In this document: one piece after another, positions 8,717 through 17,029 of the stretch
Layout of the letters: each line of letters begins with the position of its first letter
How positions within the stretch are numbered: position 1 is the first letter of the stretch
From: Thalassospira profundimaris
GTDB lineage: Bacteria; Pseudomonadota; Alphaproteobacteria; Rhodospirillales; Thalassospiraceae
Length of the DNA stretch: 64,000 nt
NCBI RefSeq assembly: GCF_003326675.1
Contig: NZ_JPWF01000002.1
Span: forward strand, 62,001-126,000
Direction of reading: 5' to 3'
Notes under the pieces: model-generated
What the model saw: the letters and a program-made list of their open reading frames with translations, nothing else
Told to the model about the DNA's origin: nothing
Database searches by the model: none
Translations under genes and position numbers: made by a program

Positions 8717-9169
8717 ATGACCGCCGCAAAAAAGGCAACCAACCCGTTCTTTGACCTCGACTTCACCAAATACACTGCGGATTTCAAAATTCCGGGCGTA
8801 GACGTGAACGAAATGATGGCTTTCCAGCGTAAAAACGTGGAAGCCCTCACCAAAGCCAACAAGGTAGCCTTCGACGGTTTCCAGGCTGTCGCTCAGCGTC
8901 AGAGCGAAATCTTCAAAACGCTGCTGGATAAAGTTCAGACCCAGGGCAAAGATTTCGCTGCTACTACCGCTGACGATCCGATGGCAACGGCTGCCAAGCA
9001 GACCGAAGCCGCGAAAGCTGCATACGAAGAAGCACTTTCGACCGCCAAGGAACTGTCTGGTCTGGTAACCAAGTCTCAGGAAGAAGCTCTTTCTCTTCTT
9101 CAGGCTCGCTTTACCGAATCCCTTGATGAATTCAAGGCAGCGATCGAAAAGGCCGCTGCTGCGAAGTAA
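8717..9169 (+). CDS. phaP: Phasin family protein (PHA granule-associated)
   Basis: The 150-residue product matches the phasin family: small, Ala/Lys/Gln-rich and helical. It has Asn-Val-Glu-Ala-Leu-Thr-Lys-Ala-Asn at about 45-53 and a long amphipathic region with Gln-Ser-Glu-Ile-Phe-Lys. Phasins coat polyhydroxyalkanoate granules and limit coalescence. The start at 8717 is chosen for GGAG eight bases upstream; an earlier TTG at 8690 is in frame but unlikely. Codon use (GCT, GTT, CGT, CTT) is more biased than in neighbours, as in strongly expressed genes. Two PhaR-like dyads precede it and a terminator follows. Confidence 0.9.
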   Translation: MTAAKKATNPFFDLDFTKYTADFKIPGVDVNEMMAFQRKNVEALTKANKVAFDGFQAVAQRQSEIFKTLLDKVQTQGKDFAATTADDPMATAAKQTEAAKAAYEEALSTAKELSGLVTKSQEEALSLLQARFTESLDEFKAAIEKAAAAK

Positions 9170-9203
9170 CAGCTTTTCGCTGATAACTTCCCGTAATCTA
9201 CTT

Positions 9204-9236
9204 GATGGCAGGGCCTTATGGTCCTGCCATTTTCTT
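9204..9236 (+). terminator. Terminator after the phasin gene
   Basis: An inverted repeat (ATGGCAGG-GCC, TTAT loop, GG-TCCTGCCAT) followed by TTTTCTTT, 35 bases past the phasin stop. Confidence 0.75.
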
Positions 9237-9353
9237 TGCCCGCGTCACGGCATTTTGCCCAAACTCCGAATTTACCCTCATCACCACGCTTTGGACTTAT
9301 CAGGCCGATTTCTGATCAGTAAGCTGTCTCCATAACAAGGAGACCCTTACCCA

Positions 9354-9698
9354 ATGAGCGAAATCAGTTTTGATGACTTTCTCAAAGTCGATATCCGTGT
9401 GGGCACCGTCATCGACGCCCAGGAATTCCCCGAAGCCCGCCGCCCAGCCCTTAAGCTGTGGGTGGATTTCGGTCCGGAAATTGGCACCCGGAAAACATCT
9501 GCCCAGATCACCAAATATTATACCCCGGAAAAACTGATCGGCCGCCAGGTTGCCGGTGTGATCAATTTCCCGAAAAAGCAGGTCGGCCCCTTCATGTCCG
9601 AATTCCTGTGCCTTGGCTTCCCGGATGGCGAAGACGACAAGGGCATCGTTCTGATCCGCCCTGATCACGATATCCCCAATGGCGGTCGCCTGTTCTGA
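9354..9698 (+). CDS. csaA: CsaA-like tRNA-binding protein
   Basis: A 114-residue single-domain protein of the tRNA-binding (EMAP-II/OB-fold) family close to Bacillus CsaA, a protein with proposed chaperone and tRNA-binding activity. Family marks are Phe-Leu-Lys-Val-Asp-Ile-Arg-Val-Gly-Thr-Val near residue 10, Leu-Trp-Val-Asp-Phe-Gly mid-domain, Gln-Ile-Thr-Lys-Tyr-Tyr, and Gln-Val-Ala-Gly-Val-Ile-Asn-Phe-Pro. GGAG is about 13 bases before the start. It stands alone, converging on the PAS gene with a shared terminator between them. Confidence 0.93.
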   Translation: MSEISFDDFLKVDIRVGTVIDAQEFPEARRPALKLWVDFGPEIGTRKTSAQITKYYTPEKLIGRQVAGVINFPKKQVGPFMSEFLCLGFPDGEDDKGIVLIRPDHDIPNGGRLF

Positions 9699-9719
9699 TC
9701 TTCTGATCCCGGACAAAAA

Positions 9720-9757
9720 CGAGAAGGACAGGCACCAAAGATGCCTGTCCCCGCTCG
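9720..9757. terminator. Hairpin between csaA and the PAS gene, probably bidirectional
   Basis: GGACAGGCA pairs with TGCCTGTCC over a seven-base loop, extended by CGAG/CTCG. A short A-run to its left gives a T-run when read on the minus strand, so it best serves the PAS gene but can stop both. Confidence 0.7.
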
Positions 9758-9778
9758 TGCCGCGCCATCCTTAATGGA

Positions 9779-11134
9779 CTAGCGCGCCAAAACCACCGAT
9801 GCTTCGCGTGTTTGTCCAATGGCAAGTGCCATTTCTTCTGAAACTTTCTGCATGCCCGAAAGCAAGTCCTGGGATGCCGCAATCGATGTCTCGATCCCCT
9901 GCATCTCGCTGGTGATCTGACCGGTAATTTCACCCTGCTTGTCAACCGCAAGCGATACAACAGCAACCCGTTCAAGCATCGCCTTCATATCCAGCCGAAG
10001 AGCCGTCAGGATACGGACATTTTCGCTGATACAATCATCCACATTGTCAATCAGACGGCCAAGTGCCGGTGTATTTGCGGCCTGGTCACGCAACGCATCA
10101 ATCGCATTTTCAAGTGCCACCGCCGCGACATCACCTTCAATAACCAAATCAAACACGTTATCTGCAACAGACCGCAGCTCGGTCATGCGTTGCGCACTTT
10201 CGCCGACACTCGCAACCATTCTTCCGGCAACCATCCCGCTTGCCTCAAGATGCCCTTTTGCCTGATGGCATACTTTGGCGACGTTTTCGTAATTCTGGTC
10301 AAACTTGCACAGGCTGCGATCAACATCGACAAAGCTGGTATCAAGAGTGGTTTTCAAATCCGTCAGCGAAGCAACTTCGCCGGTGATATCGACGGCAAAC
10401 TTGACGATTTTTTTAACCGAACCATCGGGATTAAATACCGGGTTATAGGTTGCCTCGAACCAGACTTCCTCGCCGTCTTTGCCGATGCGCTTAAACTGCC
10501 TTGCGCTGTATTTCCCCTTGGCCAAAGATCGCCAAAACGCTCGATAATCGGCACTTTGCGCATAGTCGGGATCAACCAGCATACTGTGATGCTGACCCGC
10601 AATTTCCGATAAATCATATCCCATAACCGAAAGAAAATGGTGATTGGCGGTCAGGATGTTGCCCTTCACATCAAACTCGACCACGGCGTGACTATGCTCG
10701 ATTGCGTCAACCTTGCCCTGTAAATCGGAAAGCTTGTCGTGCCGTTCGGTAACGTCAACACCAAGCCGCACAATACCGGTCACATCCCCGCGACAATCGC
10801 GTATCGGGCTATAGGTCTCTTCAACCCAGATCCTCTCACCCTGCTTTGTTACACAGGGCAGGACAACACGCTTACCTTTTCCTGCGCGCAAATCAGCCCA
10901 GCACAAATCATAATCCGGGCCATTCACCAGCTCCTCTGGCAGAAACATTGAATGATGGTTACCGATAACTTCGTCTTCATCATATCCCGTCATCGACAGA
11001 AACCTGTCATTCACCCGCACCACCGCGCCCGTCAAATCAAATTCGGCAGCGGCAAATGACGCATTTACCGCATCCAGCATGATCGATGACAGATCATGGT
11101 CTTCGTGTCTGATAGACGCGCTAAGGGAATTCAT
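9779..11134 (-). CDS. PAS-PAS sensor with a helical, chemoreceptor-like C-terminus
   Basis: The 451-residue protein has two PAS domains, about residues 25-130 and 145-252. Each ends with the PAS/PAC-type strand (Val-Asp-Val-Thr-Glu, Val-Asp-Ile-Thr-Gly) and includes the 'Asn-His-His-Ser-Met' style loop common in energy-sensing chemoreceptors. Residues 255-451 are Ala/Ser-rich helices ending Thr-Arg-Glu-Ala-Ser-Val-Val-Leu-Ala-Arg. No transmembrane helix is seen. The canonical methyl-accepting hairpin tip is not recognisable, so it is either a divergent cytosolic receptor or a scaffold. The start at 11134 has GGGAG nine bases upstream. It is monocistronic. Confidence 0.8.
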   Translation of the reverse strand: MNSLSASIRHEDHDLSSIMLDAVNASFAAAEFDLTGAVVRVNDRFLSMTGYDEDEVIGNHHSMFLPEELVNGPDYDLCWADLRAGKGKRVVLPCVTKQGERIWVEETYSPIRDCRGDVTGIVRLGVDVTERHDKLSDLQGKVDAIEHSHAVVEFDVKGNILTANHHFLSVMGYDLSEIAGQHHSMLVDPDYAQSADYRAFWRSLAKGKYSARQFKRIGKDGEEVWFEATYNPVFNPDGSVKKIVKFAVDITGEVASLTDLKTTLDTSFVDVDRSLCKFDQNYENVAKVCHQAKGHLEASGMVAGRMVASVGESAQRMTELRSVADNVFDLVIEGDVAAVALENAIDALRDQAANTPALGRLIDNVDDCISENVRILTALRLDMKAMLERVAVVSLAVDKQGEITGQITSEMQGIETSIAASQDLLSGMQKVSEEMALAIGQTREASVVLAR

Positions 11135-11278
11135 GACGGCTCTCCCGGATTGTTTTCTGGCTTTGATACAGCCCACATTCATTCTCACGAATATAGAACC
11201 CGGCCTGTCCGGTCAGATATCCTCATATGGGGAGATATATATACACGCGCATAGATAATTTCCCGACGGGGCGACCAA

Positions 11279-11314
11279 CAAAAAAGGCACGGCGATTGCG
11301 CGCCATGCCTTTTT
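11279..11314 (-). terminator. Terminator of the ferredoxin-NADP reductase gene
   Basis: AAAAAGGCA and GGCG pair with CGC and TGCCTTTTT around an ATTG loop with single bulges. It reads as a stem with a T-run on both strands and lies 25 bases past the reductase stop. Confidence 0.75.
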
Positions 11315-11338
11315 AAATAGAAGATCGGGAAGTCGACT

Positions 11339-12115
11339 TTACTTCTCGACGAAGGCCTTTTCGATCACGAAGTGACCCGGCTCGTTCATGTTGCCTTCCT
11401 TGCCGCCCCACTCAACCAGCATCTGGCGGGTATCAGCAATCATTTCCGGATTGCCGCACAGCATGAAGCGATCGTTTTCAAGGCTCGGCTTGGGCACGCC
11501 AAGATCATCATAAAGCTTGCCCGACTTCATCAGCTCGGTGATGCGGCCCTGGTTCTTGAACTCTTCACGGGTCACGGTCGGATAATACAGAAGCTTGTTC
11601 TGAACATCTTCGCCAAAGAACTCGTTGTTCGGTAGTTCGCTGTGAATGAATTCCTGATAGGCTAGTTCACGGACTTCACGGCAACCATGTACGAGAATGA
11701 CCTTCTCGTAACGTTCATAGGTTTCGTAATCGCGGATCACGCTCATGAACGGTGCCAGACCGGTTCCGGTCGACAGCAGCCACAGATTTTTGCCCGGCAA
11801 CAGGTTGTCATGGATCAGGGTGCCGGTCGGCTTGCGCCCGACCAGAATCTTGTCGCCGACTTTGACATGCTGCAAACGCGAGGTCAGCGGACCGTTCGGG
11901 ACCTTGATCGAGAAGAACTCAAGTTCTTCATCGTAATTCGCACTGACCATCGAATAGGCGCGCAAAAGCGGCTTGCCCTCGACTTCGAGTCCGATCATTG
12001 CGAACTGACCATTGATGAATCGGAAGCCCGGATCACGGGTGGTTTTGAACGTGAAGAGTGTGTCAGTCCAGTGATGGACATAAGTGACTGTTTCTTCGTT
12101 TAAATTGCTGGCCAT
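11339..12115 (-). CDS. fpr: Ferredoxin--NADP(+) reductase (bacterial Fpr type)
   Basis: The 258-residue flavoprotein fits the short bacterial Fpr class that exchanges electrons between NADPH and ferredoxin or flavodoxin, often in redox-stress defence. The FAD motif Arg-Ala-Tyr-Ser lies in the N-terminal barrel near residue 53. The NADP-domain motif Ser-Thr-Gly-Thr-Gly-Leu-Ala-Pro-Phe is near residue 113, with Cys-Gly-Asn-Pro-Glu-Met near 220. The C-terminus ends Val-Glu-Lys, as in Azotobacter/alphaproteobacterial enzymes. It is divergent from the GntR gene; a 306-base region separates them. Confidence 0.95.
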   Translation of the reverse strand: MASNLNEETVTYVHHWTDTLFTFKTTRDPGFRFINGQFAMIGLEVEGKPLLRAYSMVSANYDEELEFFSIKVPNGPLTSRLQHVKVGDKILVGRKPTGTLIHDNLLPGKNLWLLSTGTGLAPFMSVIRDYETYERYEKVILVHGCREVRELAYQEFIHSELPNNEFFGEDVQNKLLYYPTVTREEFKNQGRITELMKSGKLYDDLGVPKPSLENDRFMLCGNPEMIADTRQMLVEWGGKEGNMNEPGHFVIEKAFVEK

Positions 12116-12421
12116 AACGCTACATCAATCCGTTTCGTCTGTCTGTGTGTGGAACCGTGGCGGGAAACACGGAGTTTTATCCCGGCACGCATTCCATGCC
12201 AAGTTGGCGCGATTTAACATCAATCAAACGTATATCGCAAGTGAACAATCCATATTTCTTGTCATTTTGTGTAAATCACATAAAACAATACAAAATAAGT
12301 GTAGAATATTGTCTGACAATCATGCAGACTAGGCAGATCACAACTGCTTGGCAAGTTATTCTGTCGGCTTGATATACCCTGTCTTGCCGCGACACAATGA
12401 CACATCTCAATACGGTGATAT
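12116..12421. promoter_or_regulatory. Divergent promoter region of fpr and the GntR gene
   Basis: About 306 AT-rich bases between the divergent start codons. The only clear element is the palindrome at 12308-12320, listed separately. No further gene is supported; the plus-strand frames here lack a ribosome site. Confidence 0.6.
12308..12320. promoter_or_regulatory. GntR operator candidate, copy 1
   Basis: The 13-base perfect palindrome ATTGTC-T-GACAAT lies about 100 bases before the GntR start. An identical 13-mer lies at 13304-13316 before the nitroreductase gene. Two exact copies flanking the regulator are strong evidence for an autoregulated operator. Confidence 0.75.
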
Positions 12422-13105
12422 ATGACGCAAGCTTCGGCCGAAACTTCGGATGCCCTGACCGTTCAGCATGTCGCAGATGCCATCACCAATGCCATCCGCG
12501 AAGGTCGTCTTGCCCCCGGACAGCGACTGACTGAAATCGATTTCGCCAAGAAGCTGAATGTCAGCCGCCCGTCTGTTCGCGAAGCCTTTCGCCAACTCAG
12601 TTCGGACGGATTGCTGCATTCCCAACCCTATCGCGGGGTCAGTGTCCGCCACATGTCCCGGCGTGAAGTCGACGATCTGTTTACGGTGCGTGGCGCCCTC
12701 GAAGGATTGGCCGTGCGATTGGCAACGCCGATCCTGACAAATGCCATCACCCCGCTCGAAGACATCCAAACCGCCCTTGATACCGCCGAGGCCGCCCGCG
12801 ACCTCAATGCGATGTCCCGGCACAATCTAGCCTTCCACATGCTGTTTGCCGATGTCAGCAGGAACGAACTTCTGCGCGAACAGTTGCGCCGGATTTCCAA
12901 CAATGTCTATTGGCTGCAATTCCGCGTTCTGGTCGCCGATGAAAAGGTACTGGCCACCAATGCAGCCCACCGTGACCTGCTTGAAGCTGTGCGCGCCAAT
13001 GATCCCAAACGCGCCGAGGCCATCATGATCGACCATATTGATCAGTCCCGGCAACTGGTACAGGCCCTGTCAGACGACCATTTTGCCGAACCCGTTTTGG
13101 ACTGA
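12422..13105 (+). CDS. GntR-family (FCD-type) transcriptional regulator
   Basis: The 227-residue protein has a winged helix at about 12-75 (Ala-Ile-Arg-Glu-Gly-Arg-Leu-Ala-Pro-Gly-Gln-Arg-Leu, then Val-Ser-Arg-Pro-Ser-Val-Arg-Glu-Ala). An all-helical FCD ligand domain at about 90-220 contains the family's Asp, His and His metal/ligand residues (His-Asn-Leu-Ala-Phe-His, Ala-His-Arg-Asp). FCD members usually sense small organic acids. The nitroreductase gene lies 239 bases downstream. Both genes are preceded by the same palindrome, so this protein probably controls itself and that enzyme. The ligand is unknown. Confidence 0.92.
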   Translation: MTQASAETSDALTVQHVADAITNAIREGRLAPGQRLTEIDFAKKLNVSRPSVREAFRQLSSDGLLHSQPYRGVSVRHMSRREVDDLFTVRGALEGLAVRLATPILTNAITPLEDIQTALDTAEAARDLNAMSRHNLAFHMLFADVSRNELLREQLRRISNNVYWLQFRVLVADEKVLATNAAHRDLLEAVRANDPKRAEAIMIDHIDQSRQLVQALSDDHFAEPVLD

Positions 13106-13194
13106 TCCCCCTTCCGACATACAAAGTCATACTTTGCCCCCTCGCCCATACCTGCACTTTCAAGATGCCCTAACACAAGACAAGGCGCCCTGAA

Positions 13195-13266
13195 CTGGAC
13201 GGAACGACGGGACGGAGCAGGACAGGACGGAGCAGAACGGGACCACGGCACGGCACGGCACGGCAC
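13195..13266. repeat. Simple-sequence repeats between the GntR and nitroreductase genes
   Basis: Two kinds of short repeat adjoin. GGACGGAGCAG occurs at 13210-13220 and again at 13225-13235. CACGG occurs four times in a row plus a partial unit at 13244-13266. The tract is non-coding and lies about 80 bases before the nitroreductase start, upstream of its operator. Such tracts can vary in length by slippage. Confidence 0.8.
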
Positions 13267-13303
13267 ATTTTATAGCTTGCTGCTTCAGATGTTCACATCT
13301 AGG

Positions 13304-13316
13304 ATTGTCTGACAAT
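13304..13316. promoter_or_regulatory. GntR operator candidate, copy 2
   Basis: ATTGTCTGACAAT, identical to the site at 12308-12320, ends 28 bases before the nitroreductase start codon. A bound repressor at this position would be expected to block transcription initiation. Confidence 0.75.
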
Positions 13317-13344
13317 TTAACATAACAACATTTCAGGAAGCGCC

Positions 13345-14040
13345 ATGTCCGCCCCAAAGGAACTCACCACCGAATTTCTACCGATCCCGTTGCCCGACTA
13401 TCAGGAATATGACGTTGCCGAAATGCGCGCCCGCGCCCAGGCGTTTTATGACGAGATCAAAACGCGCCATACCGTGCGCGATTTCTCGGACCGGCCTGTT
13501 CCGCGCGACATTATTGAAACCTGCATTCGCGCAGCCGGTACCGCACCAAATGGCGCCAATCATCAACCCTGGCATTTTTCGGTGATTGGCGACCCGGCAA
13601 TGAAAAAGAAAATCCGCGACGCCGCCGAGGAAGAAGAACGTGCCTTCTATGAAGGCCGCGCGGGCGAGGAATGGCTCGAAGCACTTAAACCGCTGGGCAC
13701 CGATGACAGCAAACCGTTCCTTGAAACCGCCCCTTGGCTGATTTGCATCTTTGGCGAACGTAAAAGTGCCTCTGCCGACGGTAAGCTGCGCAAGAACTAT
13801 TACGTCCCGGAATCGGTCTCGATTGCCACCGGTTTTCTGATTGCCGCCCTGCATCGGGCTGGCTTGGCAACCCTGACCCACACGCCAAACCCGATGAGCT
13901 TCCTGACCGATATCTGTGGCCGTCCGGATCATAACAAGCCCTATATCCTGCTTGTCACCGGCTACCCGGCCGAAGACGCCACCATCCCGGCCCACGCGAC
14001 CGAGAAAAAGGACCTCGCGGAAATCGCGACGTTTTTCTAG
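13345..14040 (+). CDS. Nitroreductase-family flavoprotein
   Basis: The 231-residue protein belongs to the FMN-dependent nitroreductase superfamily. It shows Arg-His-Thr-Val-Arg-Asp-Phe-Ser at about 32-39 (FMN phosphate contact), [12 protein letters not shown], and a late 'Gly-Tyr-Pro-Ala-Glu-Asp-Ala' segment. The N-terminal extension and Pro-Asn-Gly-Ala-Asn motif resemble the BluB/IYD-like branch more than NfsB, but I cannot assign a substrate. AGGAAG sits seven bases before the ATG. It shares an operator with the GntR gene upstream and has a strong bidirectional terminator after it. Confidence 0.88.
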   Translation: MSAPKELTTEFLPIPLPDYQEYDVAEMRARAQAFYDEIKTRHTVRDFSDRPVPRDIIETCIRAAGTAPNGANHQPWHFSVIGDPAMKKKIRDAAEEEERAFYEGRAGEEWLEALKPLGTDDSKPFLETAPWLICIFGERKSASADGKLRKNYYVPESVSIATGFLIAALHRAGLATLTHTPNPMSFLTDICGRPDHNKPYILLVTGYPAEDATIPAHATEKKDLAEIATFF

Positions 14041-14098
14041 ACCCCTAAATCAGAGTGTTGCGACCAGACATCAATCCGCCTCGTGCCACCCCGCAAAC

Positions 14099-14130
14099 AA
14101 AAAGCCCCGCATATTCTGCGGGGCTTTTTG
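14099..14130. terminator. Bidirectional terminator between nitroreductase and histidine kinase genes
   Basis: AAAGCCCCGCA (14101-14111) pairs perfectly with TGCGGGGCTTT (14117-14127) across a five-base loop. A/T runs on both sides fit termination of both converging genes. Confidence 0.92.
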
Positions 14131-14149
14131 TTATTAACTTTCGGTGCGA

Positions 14150-15484
14150 TCAATGTCCGATCGGCAGAACCAGACGCACCCGCAGGCCTCCGCCCGGCGC
14201 ATCTTCAAGAATGACATCGCCACCATGACCGCGCGCAGAATCGCGCGCGATGGTCATGCCAAGGCCAACGCCGCCCGTGGCCTGATTGCGCGATTCCTCA
14301 AGACGATAAAACGGTTTGAAGACTTCTTCGCGTTTATCGGCCGGAATGCCGGGACCATCATCGTCAAACACGATTTCATAATCATGCCCGCGCCGCCCTG
14401 CCCGCACGGACAGATTGTTGGCATAGCGCCCGGCATTGGACATGATGTTGGAAATGCAGCGGCGCAGGGATTGCGGGCGCACATCCATTTCAAGACTGTC
14501 TTCGATATGCAGGTCAATCTGCTGACCATCGCGAAGGGCCTCGCCAACCTGATCGGTCAGAAGTTTACCGATCTCGGTTGGTTCGGCTTTTTCACCCTCT
14601 TCCCCGCGCGCGAATGCCAGATAGGCATCGACCATGCGCTCCATATCAATCACATCCTGCTTCAATGCATCGACACCGGGCGAAGATTGCTGCATGGCCA
14701 GTTCAAGTTTCATGCGGGTCAGTGGTGTGCGCAGATCATGCGACACACCGGCCAACAATGCGGTTCGTTGCGACAGGTGGCGTGCAATACGGTCGCGCAT
14801 CGACAGGAACGAACTTGCCGCCATGCGAACTTCGGCCGCACCTTCGGGCTTGAAGTCATCAACATTCACACCGCGGCCAAACTGATCGGCGGCCTTTGCC
14901 AGGCGGCGGATCGGGCGCACCTGATTGCGCATGAAGATCACCGCAACCCCGTACAGAATCAACGCGGAACCGGCGATCCACATAAAGAAGATATAGGTGG
15001 TCGAGCTGTAAAGACGCTTGCGCGGCGCGACGATGGAAATCACCCCTTCCTTGAACTGAACCCGGATTTCAAGGCGGCGGTTATCAAGATCAAGATTGAA
15101 ATAGAACGGGCGCTGCACCCGTTCGGTCAGGGCGACAAACAATTCCTCGGACACCAGACCAAGCGGCGGCTCGATTGTTTGTTCTTCAAGGATTTCATCG
15201 GGCTCGAACGCGATATCAAGCTGCATATGTGCGCGCGCAGAATGCTGCAGGGAACGGTAATGCTCCTCGTCGGGATACTCGCCCAGATAATCGATCACAT
15301 AGGCGACATCACCGGCAAGACCACGGCTGAGCTGACGGGCGACCGTATCCCAGTGACGTTCGAAAAAGATCAGAACAGTGACGATCTGCAAAAGCAGCAT
15401 CGGCGTCATCAGAATCAGCAACGACCGCCCCAACAGGCCGGTCGGCATCAATGACTTGATCGGGCTATTCTTTTCACTACCCAC
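14150..15484 (-). CDS. EnvZ-like sensor histidine kinase
   Basis: The 444-residue kinase has a first membrane segment at about 20-42, a periplasmic domain of roughly 120 residues and a second segment at 163-185. A HAMP linker (Val-Arg-Pro-Ile-Arg-Arg-Leu) follows. The phospho-acceptor is His249 in Gly-Val-Ser-His-Asp-Leu-Arg-Thr-Pro-Leu. ATP-binding boxes follow: Asn-Ile-Met-Ser-Asn-Ala, Asp-Asp-Gly-Pro-Gly-Ile-Pro and Gly-Val-Gly-Leu-Gly-Met. Architecture and box spacing are those of EnvZ. It lies 51 bases after its OmpR-type partner on the same strand. The stimulus is not evident. Confidence 0.95.
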   Translation of the reverse strand: MGSEKNSPIKSLMPTGLLGRSLLILMTPMLLLQIVTVLIFFERHWDTVARQLSRGLAGDVAYVIDYLGEYPDEEHYRSLQHSARAHMQLDIAFEPDEILEEQTIEPPLGLVSEELFVALTERVQRPFYFNLDLDNRRLEIRVQFKEGVISIVAPRKRLYSSTTYIFFMWIAGSALILYGVAVIFMRNQVRPIRRLAKAADQFGRGVNVDDFKPEGAAEVRMAASSFLSMRDRIARHLSQRTALLAGVSHDLRTPLTRMKLELAMQQSSPGVDALKQDVIDMERMVDAYLAFARGEEGEKAEPTEIGKLLTDQVGEALRDGQQIDLHIEDSLEMDVRPQSLRRCISNIMSNAGRYANNLSVRAGRRGHDYEIVFDDDGPGIPADKREEVFKPFYRLEESRNQATGGVGLGMTIARDSARGHGGDVILEDAPGGGLRVRLVLPIGH

Positions 15485-15535
15485 AGTGCAGTTCCCTGTT
15501 CATTTCGTCTTGGACCAGCCCATCAGCGGCCCGGC

Positions 15536-16267
15536 CTAATCGGTATAAAGGACATAGCCCCGACCACGTACCGTCTGCAAGTATCTTGGTTGCTTCGGGT
15601 CTTCTTCAAATTTACGGCGCAGCCGTGTGACTTGCACATCAATACTGCGCGACGCCGCCGGATCAACGGCATTGCCGCTGATCATTTCGTGCAGCTGTTC
15701 ACGCGAAGTTGTTTGCCCGCGGCGCTTGATCAGGGCCGAAAGCAATGCCTGTTCGGCCGATGTCAGATAGATATGTTCGCCGTCACATTGCAAATTCATC
15801 TTGCCCAGATCAAAGCTGAATCGGCCAAACGTCACCTTGTCACTGGTTGCTGTTTCGACCTTTTCCTCGGTCGTTTCCGGCAGCTCGCCATAACGGCGCA
15901 GGATCGCTTCAATGCGCAGGACAAGCTCGCGGGGTTCGAACGGTTTGGCCAGATAATCATCGACCCCGGCCTCAAGCCCGGCAATGCGGTCTTCGGTTTC
16001 CGAAAGGGCGGTCAGCAAAAGGATCGGCACCTTTGATCCGGCATCGCGCAGACTGCGCGCCAGATCAACACCCTTTTCACCGGGCATCAGGACATCCAGG
16101 ACAATCAGATCAAACTGCAATCCGGCAAGGCTTGCACGCGCATGGGCCGCATCGCGCGCAGATGATACAGAAAACCCGTTCTCGCCAAGATAACGGGTCA
16201 GCAGATCACGCAGACGATCATCATCATCGACAACCAGAATATGAGGTTGATCCGCACCGGCCATCAT
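15536..16267 (-). CDS. OmpR-family response regulator
   Basis: The 243-residue regulator has a receiver domain with the acidic pocket Val-Asp-Asp-Asp-Asp near residue 13, the phospho-acceptor Asp58 in Val-Leu-Asp-Val-Leu-Met-Pro, and Lys near 107 in Tyr-Leu-Ala-Lys-Pro-Phe. A winged-helix effector domain follows, with Arg-Ser-Ile-Asp-Val-Gln-Val-Thr-Arg-Leu-Arg-Arg-Lys typical of OmpR. I chose the ATG at 16267, preceded by a GGGGG ribosome site, over 16333, which adds an unconserved extension. It is transcribed first in a two-gene operon with the histidine kinase. Confidence 0.94.
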   Translation of the reverse strand: MMAGADQPHILVVDDDDRLRDLLTRYLGENGFSVSSARDAAHARASLAGLQFDLIVLDVLMPGEKGVDLARSLRDAGSKVPILLLTALSETEDRIAGLEAGVDDYLAKPFEPRELVLRIEAILRRYGELPETTEEKVETATSDKVTFGRFSFDLGKMNLQCDGEHIYLTSAEQALLSALIKRRGQTTSREQLHEMISGNAVDPAASRSIDVQVTRLRRKFEEDPKQPRYLQTVRGRGYVLYTD

Positions 16268-16388
16268 ATGCCCCCAACGATCGCAATCAATTTGATTAAA
16301 CGCACAATGATTTAATGCTGAGTAACTTGGCAATAAAGTGTTTCAAAAGCGTAAGGATCGGGGCGTTTAACGCCTCCACCCGAAAGCA

Positions 16389-16424
16389 ATAAAGTGCCCG
16401 GCGATCCTATCGCAAGGCACTTCA
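16389..16424 (-). terminator. Terminator of the MarR gene
   Basis: A nested hairpin: AAGTGCC/GGCACTT outside and GCGAT/ATCGC inside. Read on the minus strand it is followed by TATTGCTTT. It lies about 80 bases past the MarR stop. Confidence 0.65.
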
Positions 16425-16504
16425 TATAGTGCGGGACACTAGAACCGGAAATTGTGCCGGTCACGACTCACACCACGACTGTCGTTACCGCTGGCGCAGC
16501 GGGC

Positions 16505-17020
16505 CTAACCGGCGCGCTGGCGAAAGCCCGTCGGGCCATCATCACCAAACCGCTGGCGATCTTCCTCGCCCAACATGCCAAGCATGACCTTGCGGAAACC
16601 TTCGACCGCTTCGGCACCGGCTTCGCGATAGGCGGCAGCAATCAGGGCACGCTGCTTTTCAGTCAGTTCACGTTCAAGTGCCTCGCCCTTTTCGGTGAGG
16701 GTCAAAAGACGCTGGCGGCGATCCTGCAAACCGGTTCTTTGGTCAATGAATCCTTCACGAACCAGCTGGCCCAGAACGCGTGACAGGGATTGTTTGGTGA
16801 TCTTGAGAATCGACAACAGGTCGCTGACCGTGATGCCGGGATTCCGGCTTACGAAATAAATGACCCGATGGTGGGCCCGCCCGAAATTATATTGCTCAAG
16901 CATCTGGTCCGCGACCGCGGTGAAATCGCGATAGGCATAAAACAGCAATTCAATGCCCTGCCTAAGCTCTTCTTCCCGCAAGAAAAGCGGATTGACTTTA
17001 CGTGTAGAGATATCTGCCAT
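16505..17020 (-). CDS. MarR-family transcriptional regulator
   Basis: A 171-residue MarR-type winged-helix protein: N-terminal dimerisation helix, Gly-Ile-Thr-Val-Ser-Asp-Leu-Leu-Ser-Ile-Leu-Lys-Ile-Thr-Lys-Gln recognition region at about 58-75, a wing with Asp-Arg-Arg-Gln-Arg-Leu-Leu-Thr-Leu-Thr, then long C-terminal helices. It is divergent from ilvE across a 113-base promoter region containing an inverted repeat at 17030-17052. This MarR/branched-chain aminotransferase pairing suggests it controls itself and perhaps ilvE. The effector is unknown. Confidence 0.92.
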   Translation of the reverse strand: MADISTRKVNPLFLREEELRQGIELLFYAYRDFTAVADQMLEQYNFGRAHHRVIYFVSRNPGITVSDLLSILKITKQSLSRVLGQLVREGFIDQRTGLQDRRQRLLTLTEKGEALERELTEKQRALIAAAYREAGAEAVEGFRKVMLGMLGEEDRQRFGDDGPTGFRQRAG

Positions 17021-17029
17021 GCTTATCCG

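Noticed and set aside
14144..15454. Plus-strand open frame of 436 codons
   Set aside because: It is antisense to the histidine kinase, whose phospho-acceptor and ATP boxes are intact. Long antisense frames are common in this GC range.
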